Shown: positions 46,976 to 55,734 of the stretch, piece by piece
Layout: each line of letters opens with the position of its first letter
Position numbering within the stretch: the stretch's first letter is position 1
Source of the DNA: an uncultured Eubacteriales bacterium
GTDB lineage: Bacteria; Bacillota; Clostridia; Peptostreptococcales; Anaerovoracaceae
Reading direction: 5' to 3'
Length of the DNA stretch: 64,000 nucleotides
NCBI GenBank assembly: GCA_902798745.1
Contig: CADBXM010000001.1
Location: 62,001 to 126,000 of the forward strand
Notes under the pieces: generated by a model
Seen by the model: only the letters and a program-made list of their open reading frames with translations
What the model was told of the DNA's origin: nothing
Databases searched by the model: none
Position numbers and translations under genes: made by a program

Positions 46976-47299
46976 ATGTATAAGATAGGAGTAATAGGAG
47001 ACCCCGTTTCCGTCCTGAGCTTTAAGGCAGTGGGACTCGATGTATTCCCATGTGAGGACGGTGCGGAGGCCAAAAAGCTTATAAGGCGGCTTGCAGAAAA
47101 TGAGTATGCGATCCTCTATGTAACAGAGGACCTCGCGGATGAGGCTGCGTCGGAAATCGAACGCTACAGCGATTCAAGACTTCCGGCGATCATACTGATC
47201 CCAAGCAAAGAGGGAGCATCCGGTAACGGTCTCATGAATGTCCGCAAGGCCGTAGAGCGTGCAGTAGGGGCAGACATACTATTCGGAGGTGAAGAATAA
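46976..47299 (+). CDS. ntpG: V-type ATPase subunit F
   Basis: The 107-residue protein opens Lys-Ile-Gly-Val-Ile-Gly-Asp and has the Rossmann-like Ala-Ile-Leu-Tyr-Val-Thr-Glu and Pro-Ala-Ile-Ile-Leu-Ile-Pro strands of subunit F, a central-stalk component. Its stop shares a base with the next start (TAATG). Confidence 0.95.
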   Translation: MYKIGVIGDPVSVLSFKAVGLDVFPCEDGAEAKKLIRRLAENEYAILYVTEDLADEAASEIERYSDSRLPAIILIPSKEGASGNGLMNVRKAVERAVGADILFGGEE

Positions 47300-49074
47300 T
47301 GAGTCAGGGAAAAGTCGTTAAAGTATCGGGGCCGCTGGTAGTAGCATCCGGCATGGAAACAGCCGACATGTACGACGTAGTACGTGTAGGTGACCTGGGA
47401 CTGGTCGGCGAGATCATCGAGATGAGAGGAGATCAAGCCTCCATCCAGGTATATGAAGAAACAGCCGGTATCGGTCCGGGAGCGCCGGTAGTATCTACAG
47501 GAGCACAGCTTTCTGTAGAGCTGGGGCCAGGCCTCATCGAGAGTATCTACGATGGTATCCAGCGTCCGCTGGCTAAGATGTACGAGCAGCAGGGTGCCAA
47601 TATCGAGAGAGGCATCCAGGTACCTGCTTTGGATCGTGAGAAAAAGTGGACATTTGAGCCTCTTGCCGCTGTTGGCGAAGAGGTTGAGCCGGGAGACATC
47701 ATCGGTGTCGTTCAGGAGACCGTAGTCATCCAGCAGAAGATCATGATCCCTAATGGTGTCAAGGGCACTATCGTTTCGATCAAGGCCGGAGATTACACTG
47801 TAGAGGAAACCGTTGCTACTGTACAGACTGAAGATGGCGTCAAGGATATCACTCTGATGCAGAAATGGCCTGTACGTGTAGGAAGACCATACAAGGAAAA
47901 GATGGTTCCGGACATGCCTCTCGTAACAGGACAGAGAGTTATCGACACACTGTTCCCAATTGCTAAGGGCGGTGTTGCCGCTGTACCTGGACCATTCGGT
48001 TCCGGAAAGACGGTAGTACAGCACCAGTTGGCTAAGTGGGCAGACGCTGACGTAGTCGTATATATCGGATGCGGCGAGCGCGGCAACGAGATGACAGACG
48101 TACTCATGGAGTTCCCTGAACTGAAAGACCCTCGTTCGGGCGAGTCCCTGATGAAACGTACAGTACTGATCGCGAACACATCGGACATGCCGGTAGCTGC
48201 TCGTGAGGCTTCCATTTATACAGGAATCACTATCGCGGAGTACTTCCGTGATATGGGATACTCGGTAGCGCTGATGGCGGACTCCACATCCCGTTGGGCT
48301 GAGGCTCTTCGTGAGATGTCGGGACGTCTTGAGGAAATGCCTGGTGAAGAAGGTTATCCGGCTTACCTGGCTTCCCGTCTGGCTCAGTTCTATGAGAGAG
48401 CCGGCCGTGTCGTTACACTCGGTAAGGAAGGACGCCTCGGAGCTCTGTCAGCTATCGGAGCTGTATCTCCTCCGGGCGGCGATATATCCGAGCCGGTTTC
48501 CCAGGCTACGCTTCGTATCGTAAAGGTATTCTGGTCACTGGATGCCAGCCTGGCAAGAGCCAGACACTTCCCTGCGATCAACTGGCTGAACAGTTACTCG
48601 CTGTACGTTGACAGGCTGATGCCTTGGTTTGAGGAGAACGTCGCGAAGGAATTCCCGGCACTCCGCCAGAAGATGATCACACTGCTTCAGGAAGAAGCTA
48701 ACCTGAACGAGATCGTCCAGCTGGTAGGTGTGGACGCGCTGTCCTTCGAAGACCGTCTGAAACTGGAAGCAAGTAAATCGATCCGTGAGGACTATCTGCA
48801 CCAGAACGCTTTCCATGACATAGATACATACGCCTCGCCTAACAAGCAGTACAGAATGATGAAGCTCATCCTTTCATACTACGACTTCTCGCTTGAAGCG
48901 ATAGGAAAGGGAGCATCCTTCAACAAACTGTCTGAACTGCCTGTCAGAGAGACGATCGGAAGATTCAAGTATGTGGAAGAAGATAAGATCGACGATACGT
49001 TTGTTGAGATTGTAGATCAGATGCGTGCCGAGATCGATGAACTGCTGAAGAAGGAGGCGGAAGACGATGATTAA
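47299..49074 (+). CDS. ntpA: V-type ATPase catalytic subunit A
   Basis: The 591-residue catalytic subunit has Walker A Gly-Pro-Phe-Gly-Ser-Gly-Lys-Thr near residue 232, the non-homologous region before it, Gly-Glu-Arg-Gly-Asn-Glu, and Ser-Ser/Thr-Ser-Arg-Trp-Ala-Glu-Ala-Leu-Arg. No intein is present. Hydrolysis or synthesis of ATP occurs at its interface with subunit B. Confidence 0.99.
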   Translation: MSQGKVVKVSGPLVVASGMETADMYDVVRVGDLGLVGEIIEMRGDQASIQVYEETAGIGPGAPVVSTGAQLSVELGPGLIESIYDGIQRPLAKMYEQQGANIERGIQVPALDREKKWTFEPLAAVGEEVEPGDIIGVVQETVVIQQKIMIPNGVKGTIVSIKAGDYTVEETVATVQTEDGVKDITLMQKWPVRVGRPYKEKMVPDMPLVTGQRVIDTLFPIAKGGVAAVPGPFGSGKTVVQHQLAKWADADVVVYIGCGERGNEMTDVLMEFPELKDPRSGESLMKRTVLIANTSDMPVAAREASIYTGITIAEYFRDMGYSVALMADSTSRWAEALREMSGRLEEMPGEEGYPAYLASRLAQFYERAGRVVTLGKEGRLGALSAIGAVSPPGGDISEPVSQATLRIVKVFWSLDASLARARHFPAINWLNSYSLYVDRLMPWFEENVAKEFPALRQKMITLLQEEANLNEIVQLVGVDALSFEDRLKLEASKSIREDYLHQNAFHDIDTYASPNKQYRMMKLILSYYDFSLEAIGKGASFNKLSELPVRETIGRFKYVEEDKIDDTFVEIVDQMRAEIDELLKKEAEDDD

Positions 49075-50437
49075 GGAATATAGGACCATATCGGAAGTTG
49101 CCGGCCCTCTTATGATGGTGCAGGACGTAGAGAATGTCACCTACGATGAGCTTGGCGAGATCATTCTTCCAAGTGGCGAAAAGAGACTTTGTAAAGTACT
49201 GGAGATCAACGGGTCAGACGCGACTGTACAGCTCTTTGAAAGCTCCGCGGGAATCAACCTTAAGGAGAGCGCTGTACGTTTCCTCGCTCACGGAACAGAA
49301 CTTTCCGTATCCCCTGAGATCCTGGGAAGAGTATTTGACGGAATGGGTCGTCCTACAGATGGAGGCCCTGACATCATTCCGGAGAAGCGTCTGGATATCA
49401 ACGGACTGCCGATGAATCCTGCAGCTAGAGACTATCCTGCGGAGTTCATTCAGACCGGAGTATCCGCTATCGACGGACTGAACACACTGGTAAGAGGCCA
49501 GAAGCTCCCTATTTTCTCGGGAAGCGGACTCCCTCACGCCAACCTCGCGGCTCAGATCGCGAGACAGGCTAAGGTACTGGGCGACGGAGCAGGAAACTTC
49601 GCTGTAGTATTCGCCGCCATCGGTATCACATACGAGGAAGCTGACTACTTTGCTTCTGACTTCAGAAGAACAGGCGCTATCGACCGTACTGTAATGTTCA
49701 TGAATCTGGCGAACGACCCGGCTGTAGAGCGTATCGCGACACCGCGTATGGCGCTCACCGCTGCTGAGTACCTCGCATTCGATCTGGGCATGCACGTACT
49801 GGTCATACTGACAGATATCACAAACTACGCGGAAGCTCTGCGTGAGGTATCCGCGGCGCGTAAGGAAGTACCGGGCAGAAGAGGTTACCCTGGCTACCTG
49901 TACACCGACCTTGCGACTATGTATGAAAGAGCCGGCAGAAAGAAAGAGATGCCTGGATCGATCACAATGATCCCGATCCTGACGATGCCTGAAGACGACA
50001 TCACGCATCCTATTCCGGACCTTACCGGATACATCACAGAGGGACAGATCATCCTGTCCAGAGAGCTCGACCGTAAGGGTATACAGCCACCTATCGACGT
50101 ACTCCCTTCACTGTCCCGTCTGAAAGACAAGGGAATCGGAAAAGGCAAGACCAGAGAGGATCACGCTGATACGATGAACCAGCTCTTCGCCGCTTATTCA
50201 AGAGGTAAGGAGGCTCTGGAACTGATGACCATCCTGGGCGAGGCTGCTCTGACAGAGACAGACCTCAAGTACGCGAAGTTCAGTGAGGAATTCGAAAAGC
50301 AGTACGTCTCGCAGGGATTCGAGACAGACAGAGGCATCGAAGAGACTCTGAACACCGGTTGGGAACTTCTGAAGCTGTTGCCTAGAACTGAGCTCAAGAG
50401 AATCAAGGACGAATACATCGATAAGTATCTTGGATAG
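49067..50437 (+). CDS. ntpB: V-type ATPase regulatory subunit B
   Basis: The 456-residue protein is of normal length, with Ile-Phe-Ser-Gly-Ser-Gly-Leu-Pro-His in place of a catalytic P-loop, as expected for the non-catalytic B subunit. [14 protein letters not shown] follows in the second half. The start overlaps the subunit A stop by eight bases. Confidence 0.99.
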   Translation: MIKEYRTISEVAGPLMMVQDVENVTYDELGEIILPSGEKRLCKVLEINGSDATVQLFESSAGINLKESAVRFLAHGTELSVSPEILGRVFDGMGRPTDGGPDIIPEKRLDINGLPMNPAARDYPAEFIQTGVSAIDGLNTLVRGQKLPIFSGSGLPHANLAAQIARQAKVLGDGAGNFAVVFAAIGITYEEADYFASDFRRTGAIDRTVMFMNLANDPAVERIATPRMALTAAEYLAFDLGMHVLVILTDITNYAEALREVSAARKEVPGRRGYPGYLYTDLATMYERAGRKKEMPGSITMIPILTMPEDDITHPIPDLTGYITEGQIILSRELDRKGIQPPIDVLPSLSRLKDKGIGKGKTREDHADTMNQLFAAYSRGKEALELMTILGEAALTETDLKYAKFSEEFEKQYVSQGFETDRGIEETLNTGWELLKLLPRTELKRIKDEYIDKYLG

Positions 50438-50448
50438 GGAGGCGCCTT

Positions 50449-51147
50449 ATGGAACGAATGAATGTCAACCCTACCCGAATGATGTTGACATCCCTGAAGA
50501 GGAGACTAAAGACTGCGGTCCGTGGTCACAAACTTCTTAAGGACAAGCGCGATGAGCTGATGAAAGAGTTCCTGGAACTTGCGAGGGAAAACGGACGACT
50601 TCGGGAGGAAGTGGAAAAAGACCTCGACGGAGTATATAAGAACTTCACTGTTGCGAGTTCCATCATGAGCCGGGAGGTAATGCAGGAATCGCTGATGTTC
50701 CCTAAACAGGGTGTAGACCTCAGCGTGGGCAGCAAAAACATCATGAGCGTGGATGTTCCTGTGTTCGACTTCAACACGACGGCGAACAATGAAGGGGACA
50801 TATTCCCATATGGTTTTGCCCGCACTACCGGAGAGCTGGATACAGCTATCCAGAGAATGTCAGACCTCTTCCCTAAACTTCTGGATCTGGCGGCAAAGGA
50901 AAAAGAGACTTCACTCCTTGCTGCCGAACTCGAGAAGACGAGACGAAGAGTAAACGCTCTTGAGTACGTCATGATCCCGCGTCTGCAGCTGACCATACGC
51001 TATATCCAGATGAAGCTGGATGAGAACGAGCGTGGTAACCAGACAAGGCTCATGAAGGTCAAGGATATGATGCTCGAAGAGGCTATCGCTGAAAAGAGAG
51101 CTAAGGACGAAGCTTCTATCGAACGTCTTATCGAATCACAAGGGTAG
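50449..51147 (+). CDS. ntpD: V-type ATPase subunit D
   Basis: The 232-residue, mainly helical protein begins Asn-Pro-Thr-Arg-Met-Met-Leu-Thr-Ser-Leu-Lys-Arg-Arg-Leu, the conserved N terminus of the rotor shaft subunit D, and carries Arg-Arg-Val-Asn-Ala-Leu-Glu-Tyr in the C-terminal helix. It closes the operon order G/H-I-K-E-C-F-A-B-D. Confidence 0.97.
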   Translation: MERMNVNPTRMMLTSLKRRLKTAVRGHKLLKDKRDELMKEFLELARENGRLREEVEKDLDGVYKNFTVASSIMSREVMQESLMFPKQGVDLSVGSKNIMSVDVPVFDFNTTANNEGDIFPYGFARTTGELDTAIQRMSDLFPKLLDLAAKEKETSLLAAELEKTRRRVNALEYVMIPRLQLTIRYIQMKLDENERGNQTRLMKVKDMMLEEAIAEKRAKDEASIERLIESQG

Positions 51148-51173
51148 CAGAAAAAATGCGAATAAAACATACG

Positions 51174-51203
51174 AAAGGCGGTATCATCAGGTGCCGTCTT
51201 TTG
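51174..51203 (+). terminator. Terminator of the V-type ATPase operon
   Basis: A nine-base-pair stem AAAGGCGGT/GCCGTCTTT (with G-T pairs) around a ten-base loop ends in TTTT. Confidence 0.7.
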
Positions 51204-51227
51204 CGTTCTCGTGGTACAATATACATG

Positions 51228-51460
51228 GTTTCGAAACGACGCTCTAACCAGCTGCCTCAGGCTCGTGCCTCGTCGTCTCGAAACACATCCGCATCGATGA
51301 TCCTCCAAGGCTCGCGGGAAATTCCGCTCCCTCGGCAGGCTTCGGGAGCTCCAAGTTCCCGACTCGCTTTCGTCGTCGGATCCTCGATACGGTGTGATTT
51401 CAGCTCCTCCTCGGACCATCTCGCCTTCGGCACTGGTCAGAGCTTCTGGAGCAATCATTA
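51228..51460. other. Structured non-coding stretch of unknown role
   Basis: No gene is seen between 51148 and 51486. GTTTCGAAACGACG near 51229 and CGTCGTCTCGAAAC about 30 bases later are inverted copies differing at one position, enclosing a loop that itself holds CAGGC/GCCT. A second outer pair, ATCGATGATCC near 51294 and GGATCCTCGAT near 51379, frames another GC-rich segment. It could be a small RNA, a degenerate repeat or a repeat-type element. A TACAAT box lies just before it at about 51216. Confidence 0.5.
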
Positions 51461-51486
51461 GGGAGTGAAGCAAGGAAGTAATCGAT

Positions 51487-52077
51487 ATGATAATTATTAG
51501 AAATGAAGATGTATTGACGACAGAGTGGTCGGGAGGCACTACTAGCCAGCTGGCTATATCGCCTGATGGCGCAGTCTATGCGGACAGGGACTTTGACTGG
51601 AGACTTTCCAGCGCAGAGGTGAATGACGAAAAGAGCACATTCACGCCACTGCCCGACTACAACAGGTTCCTTACAATAAGAAAGGGCGCTCTGCGCCTGA
51701 AACACGATGACGGAGACTGGTACACGCTCGAAGAGGGCGATGTAGCAGAGTTCGATGGCGGCAGTCTCACAGAAAGTGAGGGCAAAGTCACAGACTACAA
51801 CCTCATGGTGAGAAAGGGCAAGATCGAAGGCTCTCTTGATACCGAGTTCCTCGAGGACGGCGAAACACTGGCGATGGCACCGGTGAAAGCATCTGAGACA
51901 ACGGCTATATATCTTTCGCGTGGAAGATCACTTGGAGTCCGCTGCAACAAAAAAGAGGTTGCGGAACTCTACGAAGGCGACCTTCTCATTTTCGAAGAAG
52001 GAGATACGGCGGAAGCGCTTTGCGTCGATGCCGCGGGAGAAGTGTATATCATACGCGCGGATATCAGGAGTATATAG
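51487..52077 (+). CDS. HutD/Ves-family cupin-like protein
   Basis: The 196-residue protein has the family pattern Trp-Ser-Gly-Gly-Thr-Thr-Ser-Gln-Leu near residue 14, Phe-Asp-Trp-Arg-Leu-Ser-Ser-Ala-Glu-Val near 36, and a Pro-Asp-Tyr-Asn-Arg-Phe-Leu-Thr-Ile segment in place of the usual Pro-Gly-Tyr-Asp-Arg. HutD proteins often accompany histidine utilisation genes, but their biochemical function is poorly defined. Here it is 48 kb from the lyase-like gene and is followed by a hexomutase. Confidence 0.8.
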   Translation: MIIIRNEDVLTTEWSGGTTSQLAISPDGAVYADRDFDWRLSSAEVNDEKSTFTPLPDYNRFLTIRKGALRLKHDDGDWYTLEEGDVAEFDGGSLTESEGKVTDYNLMVRKGKIEGSLDTEFLEDGETLAMAPVKASETTAIYLSRGRSLGVRCNKKEVAELYEGDLLIFEEGDTAEALCVDAAGEVYIIRADIRSI

Positions 52078-52083
52078 CATAAG

Positions 52084-53577
52084 ATGAGAGATTATTCAAA
52101 ATTACAGAACGGCAGCGACATCAGAGGAGTGGCGATCGCTACAGAAGGCGGTCCCGAGGTAAATCTGAACAAAGAAACAGCGGGCCGTATCACTTTGGCG
52201 TTTTGCGATCTTTTGTCGCGCAAGCTGGGAAAGAAAGCTGAAACGCTTAAAATAGCGGTAGGCTGCGATTCCAGGATATCCGGAGACGAGCTGAAAGAAG
52301 GTGTGCTCGAAGCATTGGGCGACTGCAGCGCATCGGGATATGACGCAGGCATGGCCACTACACCGGCTATGTTCATGTCTACGGTGATGCCGGACTTCGA
52401 TGTCGACGGATCAATCATGATAACAGCCAGCCATCTGCCTTATGAGAGAAATGGTTTCAAGTTTTTTTCGGCTGAGGGCGGATTTGAAAAGAAAGATATA
52501 GCAGAGATATTGAAGCTGGCAGGAGTCTACGGATTCAAAGGTGGTTCGTACGAGAGAAAAGAGATACAGCTTATGCCTGCCTATGCGGAGCATCTCCGCA
52601 ATATGATAAAGAGCGAACTGAGCGATATTCCGGGTTGCCTAAGTGGCATGCATATTGTCGTGGATGCCGGAAATGGGGCGGCGGGTTTCTTTGCCAAGCA
52701 GGTCCTTATGCCGCTTGGCGCGGATATCAGCGGCAGCCTCTATCTTGAGCCCGACGGGATGTTCCCTAATCACCCGGCGAATCCGGAAAGCAAAGAAGCG
52801 CTGGAGTGCATCTGCAATGCCGTAAAGGAAAACGGCGCGGATCTCGGCATAATCTTCGATACAGACGGTGACAGATCGGCGGCTGTGGCGCCGGGGGGCG
52901 AGCCTATAGCTCGCAATGAGATAGTTGCCCTGGCTGCGGCTCTGAAAGCGGATGATTATCCGGGCGGAACTGTCGTAACAGACAGCATCACTTCAAACGA
53001 GCTATCAGTATTTCTGGAGAAAAAGCTGGGACTCAAGCATTACAGATATAAGAGGGGCTACAGGAACGTCATAGGAAAAGCCATCGAGCTCAGCAGCGAG
53101 GGCAAGAACGCGTTTCTGGCGATAGAGACTTCCGGCCATGCCGCATATTCCGACAATTACTATCTCGATGACGGCGCTTATCTTGCTGTACAGATAGTGA
53201 TAAGCGCGGCAAAACTCAAGGCAAAGAAGAAGGACATCACTTCGCTCATCAAAGGACTGAAGAAGCCGGCTGAGTCTGTTGAAGTCAGATTCAAAATAAA
53301 AGCCGAAGACTTCAAACAATACGGAATGAGCGTACTCGAGGCGTTCGAGGAGTGGGCCGACCACACCAAAGGGCTCGAGATCGTAAAGCCTAATTACGAG
53401 GGAGTGAGAGTAAACTTCAAGACAGGAGGGAAAGAAGGCTGGTTCCTCCTAAGGATGTCGTTGCATGACCCGGTGATGCCACTCAACGTAGAGTCTACAG
53501 ACGAAGGCGGGACAGACACAGCGCTCGACTTGATATACAGTTTTATGGAAGGATTTGATGGGATAGAGAGGCCTTAG
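52084..53577 (+). CDS. Alpha-D-phosphohexomutase (phosphoglucomutase/phosphomannomutase family)
   Basis: The 497-residue protein has the phosphoserine loop Thr-Ala-Ser-His-Leu-Pro-Tyr-Glu-Arg-Asn-Gly near residue 118, the metal loop Asp-Thr-Asp-Gly-Asp-Arg near 258, a sugar-specificity loop Glu-Thr-Ser-Gly-His near 345, and a C-terminal phosphate-binding domain. It interconverts hexose 1- and 6-phosphates for envelope or storage sugars. The Ser loop has His-Leu where His-Asn or His-Asn-Pro is commoner, so the subgroup is unclear. Confidence 0.9.
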   Translation: MRDYSKLQNGSDIRGVAIATEGGPEVNLNKETAGRITLAFCDLLSRKLGKKAETLKIAVGCDSRISGDELKEGVLEALGDCSASGYDAGMATTPAMFMSTVMPDFDVDGSIMITASHLPYERNGFKFFSAEGGFEKKDIAEILKLAGVYGFKGGSYERKEIQLMPAYAEHLRNMIKSELSDIPGCLSGMHIVVDAGNGAAGFFAKQVLMPLGADISGSLYLEPDGMFPNHPANPESKEALECICNAVKENGADLGIIFDTDGDRSAAVAPGGEPIARNEIVALAAALKADDYPGGTVVTDSITSNELSVFLEKKLGLKHYRYKRGYRNVIGKAIELSSEGKNAFLAIETSGHAAYSDNYYLDDGAYLAVQIVISAAKLKAKKKDITSLIKGLKKPAESVEVRFKIKAEDFKQYGMSVLEAFEEWADHTKGLEIVKPNYEGVRVNFKTGGKEGWFLLRMSLHDPVMPLNVESTDEGGTDTALDLIYSFMEGFDGIERP

Positions 53578-53591
53578 CCGGAAAGGAAAAA

Positions 53592-54341
53592 ATGGCAGAA
53601 AATAAAAGCAAACGTTCAAAAGGAGTCAGGGTACGCCGTGTGGCTGAGAATGTGATAATCGTATGTCTGGCAGTAATAGTGGCTCTCTCAGGCTGGAAGG
53701 TATACACGATACTGCATGACTACAGCCAGCAGCAAAACGCATACGACGATATCTCAGATTTGGCTCAGAAAGACGGCTTTACCGGAGACATAGATTTCGA
53801 TGCTCTCAGGAAGATAAATCCTGATATCGTCGGATGGCTTTACTATGAAGACAGCCTTATCAATTATCCGATAGTGAAGGGCAGCGACAATGACAAGTAC
53901 CTGACAACTATGTTTGATGGCAATTACGGAGGCTTCGGAACGCTGTTTGCCGACGCAGAGACAGTGGCTCCGTTCAGACAGTTCAATACCATTGTCTACG
54001 GCCATCACATGCGTAACGGATCGATGTTCGGCGACCTTCGCAAGCTAAAGGATACGAACTATGTACTGGAGCATCCTAGGATGGAGCTGATAACTCCTGA
54101 GGGTAAATACCATCTTGATATATGGGCGTTCCTTAATCAGCCAGCCGACAGCAGGATATATACGAATAACATCACTGATAGGGAAGAATGCGCCGAATAT
54201 CTTCAGATGATACAGGGCCTCGCCGAGTATACTACGAGTGTGGAGGTCACGCCTGAAGACAGGTTAGTAGAGCTTTCGACCTGCGCATTTGAATACCAGG
54301 ATGCCAGATACGTTGTCGCATGCAAGATGGTCCCTTGGTAG
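53592..54341 (+). CDS. Class B sortase
   Basis: The 249-residue protein has an N-terminal membrane helix (about 18-38) and a sortase domain with the catalytic His in Tyr-Gly-His-His-Met, the Cys in Leu-Ser-Thr-Cys-Ala-Phe, and the Arg in Asp-Ala-Arg-Tyr-Val-Val. Asn-Pro-Asp-Ile-Val-Gly-Trp-Leu is a class B signature. It attaches proteins to the cell wall or polymerises pilins; no sorting-signal substrate is found in the window. Confidence 0.93.
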   Translation: MAENKSKRSKGVRVRRVAENVIIVCLAVIVALSGWKVYTILHDYSQQQNAYDDISDLAQKDGFTGDIDFDALRKINPDIVGWLYYEDSLINYPIVKGSDNDKYLTTMFDGNYGGFGTLFADAETVAPFRQFNTIVYGHHMRNGSMFGDLRKLKDTNYVLEHPRMELITPEGKYHLDIWAFLNQPADSRIYTNNITDREECAEYLQMIQGLAEYTTSVEVTPEDRLVELSTCAFEYQDARYVVACKMVPW

Positions 54342-54441
54342 GATCGTAGCGCATATGACATGCTGCTCAAGTAGACCAAAGAGCTTAGGTTATGATACAA
54401 TTCGTTTGTTATTGCTACCGATAAAATGAAAGGATATGACT

Positions 54442-54990
54442 ATGGATTACAGGATGACGATCGCAGGATTGGAAAGAGACCTGCCTCTTTGCAAGATCAC
54501 AGATGATCTCTATATCGCCGGTTTTATTATGTTCAACGATGTTGAGATCACCGAGGCTACGGCAAGGGAACTGCTCAAGCTTGCCCCTGATTTTGATGTG
54601 CTTCTCACAGCAGAGACAAAGGGTATTCCTTTAACGTATGAGATGGCAAGGCAGTCAGGCAAGCCGTATATCGTAGCACGCAAAGGCGCTAAGCTGTATA
54701 TGAGAGATATCGTCACAGTGCACGTAAAATCCATCACCACAAGCCATGTGCAGATGCTCTGCCTCGGCAAGGACGAGTGCGACGAGCTCAGAGGAAAGAA
54801 GATCCTCATTGTGGACGATGTTATCAGCACAGGTGAATCTGTAGCCGCTCTTGAGCAGCTGGTGGAGTCTGTTGACGGTGAACTTGTTGGTAAGTTCGCA
54901 GTGCTCGCGGAAGGCGAAGCGGCCGACAGAAAGGATATAACGTTCCTCGAATATCTGCCTCTCTTCAATGCAGATGGCACACCACAGTAG
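54442..54990 (+). CDS. Adenine phosphoribosyltransferase-like protein
   Basis: The 182-residue protein has the type I phosphoribosyltransferase PRPP motif Ile-Leu-Ile-Val-Asp-Asp-Val-Ile-Ser-Thr-Gly-Glu-Ser near residue 117 and an Apt-like Ala-Glu-Thr-Lys-Gly-Ile-Pro-Leu segment. Adenine or a related purine is the likely base; a xanthine-type or regulatory PRT is possible. The ATG at 54442 is spaced better from AAAGGA than the one at 54436. An extended -10 box TGATACAAT lies about 45 bases upstream. Confidence 0.87.
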   Translation: MDYRMTIAGLERDLPLCKITDDLYIAGFIMFNDVEITEATARELLKLAPDFDVLLTAETKGIPLTYEMARQSGKPYIVARKGAKLYMRDIVTVHVKSITTSHVQMLCLGKDECDELRGKKILIVDDVISTGESVAALEQLVESVDGELVGKFAVLAEGEAADRKDITFLEYLPLFNADGTPQ

Positions 54991-55011
54991 CTTATTATGT
55001 TAATACATCAC

Positions 55012-55040
55012 GCGCCGGAAGCAACCGGCGCACTTTTTTT
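55012..55040 (+). terminator. Terminator after the phosphoribosyltransferase gene
   Basis: GCGCCGG (55012-55018) and CCGGCGC (55025-55031) pair around a six-base loop, followed by AC and seven T. Confidence 0.9.
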
Positions 55041-55073
55041 GCCGTTTTTTAGCACAGGCGTAAAACCGCAAAA

Positions 55074-55123
55074 GCAGAGTTTAGCACCGCTACGTGAGGC
55101 CACAGACAGACGAGAGCCACAAT
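55074..55123 (-). repeat. Partial copy of the structured repeat
   Basis: Read on the minus strand this matches the left half of the 35.3-kb repeats: a GGCTCTCG-like start, a CACGTAGCGGTGCTAAACTCTG core, then divergence. The partner arm AGCACC is not found, so the copy looks truncated. Confidence 0.75.
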
Positions 55124-55140
55124 ATCTTTTTTTTTACTGA

Positions 55141-55371
55141 GCGAGCAAATGTCCGGCAGGATCGAGCCTGCGGAAATGCTTTCTATGAACATACAGCGTT
55201 GCTGTAAGGTAGAAAGCATTGATCTCCGGCGGCAAGCGCCTTCGATAAATGTCGGTGCTTAACGATTGCCGAGCGGCATCGCAAGAATGCCGCGAGAGCA
55301 GAGTTTAGCACCGCTACGTGAAGCCGCAGACAGGCGAGAGCCGTATCGATCCTGACGGACATTTGCGAGCG
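55141..55371. other. Large nested inverted-repeat element upstream of the liv leader
   Basis: The ends 55141-55166 and 55346-55370 are inverted copies, matching at 21 of 22 core positions (TCGATCCTG[A/C]CGGACATTTGC). Inside are AATGCTTTCTA (55175-55185) with TAGAAAGCATT (55210-55220), which enclose TACAGC/GCTGTA (55192-55197 with 55201-55206), and a full copy of the structured repeat (55253-55351). No gene is seen between 54991 and 55500 apart from the liv leader start. It could be a mobile MITE-like unit, a structured RNA or both. No target-site duplication could be fixed by eye. Confidence 0.75.
55253..55351 (-). repeat. Structured repeat, third complete copy (inverted)
   Basis: The outer arms CGGTGCT (55253-55259) and AGCACCG (55307-55313) and the inner stem GCGGCAT (55273-55279) with ATGCCGC (55287-55293) pair perfectly. 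Relative to the 35-kb copies both partners change together at two inner positions and one outer position, so the structure is conserved while the sequence drifts. Confidence 0.88.
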
Positions 55372-55431
55372 CTTGTTTTGTAATTAGTGCACAAATTAGC
55401 ATACTTATTTTGAGTTTGTCCACAAAAAATA

Positions 55432-55460
55432 TTGACACACAATCTTCACAATGCTATTAT
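55432..55460 (+). promoter_or_regulatory. Promoter of the Ile/Leu/Val leader and liv operon
   Basis: A consensus TTGACA (55432-55437) and TATTAT (55455-55460) are separated by exactly 17 bases. Two TGTACA palindromes (55466-55471 and 55479-55484) lie at the predicted start and could be an operator or the arms of a 5' hairpin. Confidence 0.88.
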
Positions 55461-55500
55461 TGCGCTGTACAAAAAAACTGTACACTTAAGAGGAGACATC

Positions 55501-55587
55501 ATGTACAAAGCAACAAGCCTTATCGTCATCGGCATTAGCGGCGTCCTTCCGGTCAGAAGACTGGTCGAGGGCGAGTTTGTGCTGTAG
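55501..55587 (+). CDS. Ile/Leu/Val-rich 28-residue leader peptide of the liv operon
   Basis: The reading frame follows AGAGGAG with good spacing. Twelve of 28 residues are branched-chain: Leu at 7, 16, 21 and 28, Ile at 8, 10 and 12, and Val at 9, 15, 18, 22 and 27, with Leu-Ile-Val-Ile as a core run. It is preceded by a near-perfect promoter, followed by competing hairpins and then by a branched-chain amino acid importer operon. This is the layout of ilv and leu leaders in other bacteria. Function as a sensor of charged tRNA is inferred. The peptide itself probably has no role after translation. Confidence 0.78.
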   Translation: MYKATSLIVIGISGVLPVRRLVEGEFVL

Positions 55588-55663
55588 GGCTGAGGCGAGT
55601 ATGTGAGGTCATCCAATACTTCGACTTGATAGCCCGCAGCGATGCGGGCTTATTAAATGCCCG
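55587..55663 (+). promoter_or_regulatory. Putative attenuator of the liv operon
   Basis: AGCCCGCA (55631-55638) and TGCGGGCT (55643-55650) form an eight-base-pair hairpin followed by TATTAAAT. Two other pairings exclude it: GGGCT just after the leader stop (55587-55591) with AGCCC (55631-55635), and CGGGC (55645-55649) with GCCCG (55659-55663). A bulged stem at 55596-55623 lies between. Such alternating segments are the pattern of an attenuator. The T tract is weak, so where termination occurs is uncertain. Confidence 0.55.
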
Positions 55664-55734
55664 AAGTGTAGGCAAACAAGTCATTTACCAACTATCACTC
55701 AGTCAGTTCTTGTTTAGAAGGAAAGGAAACAACT

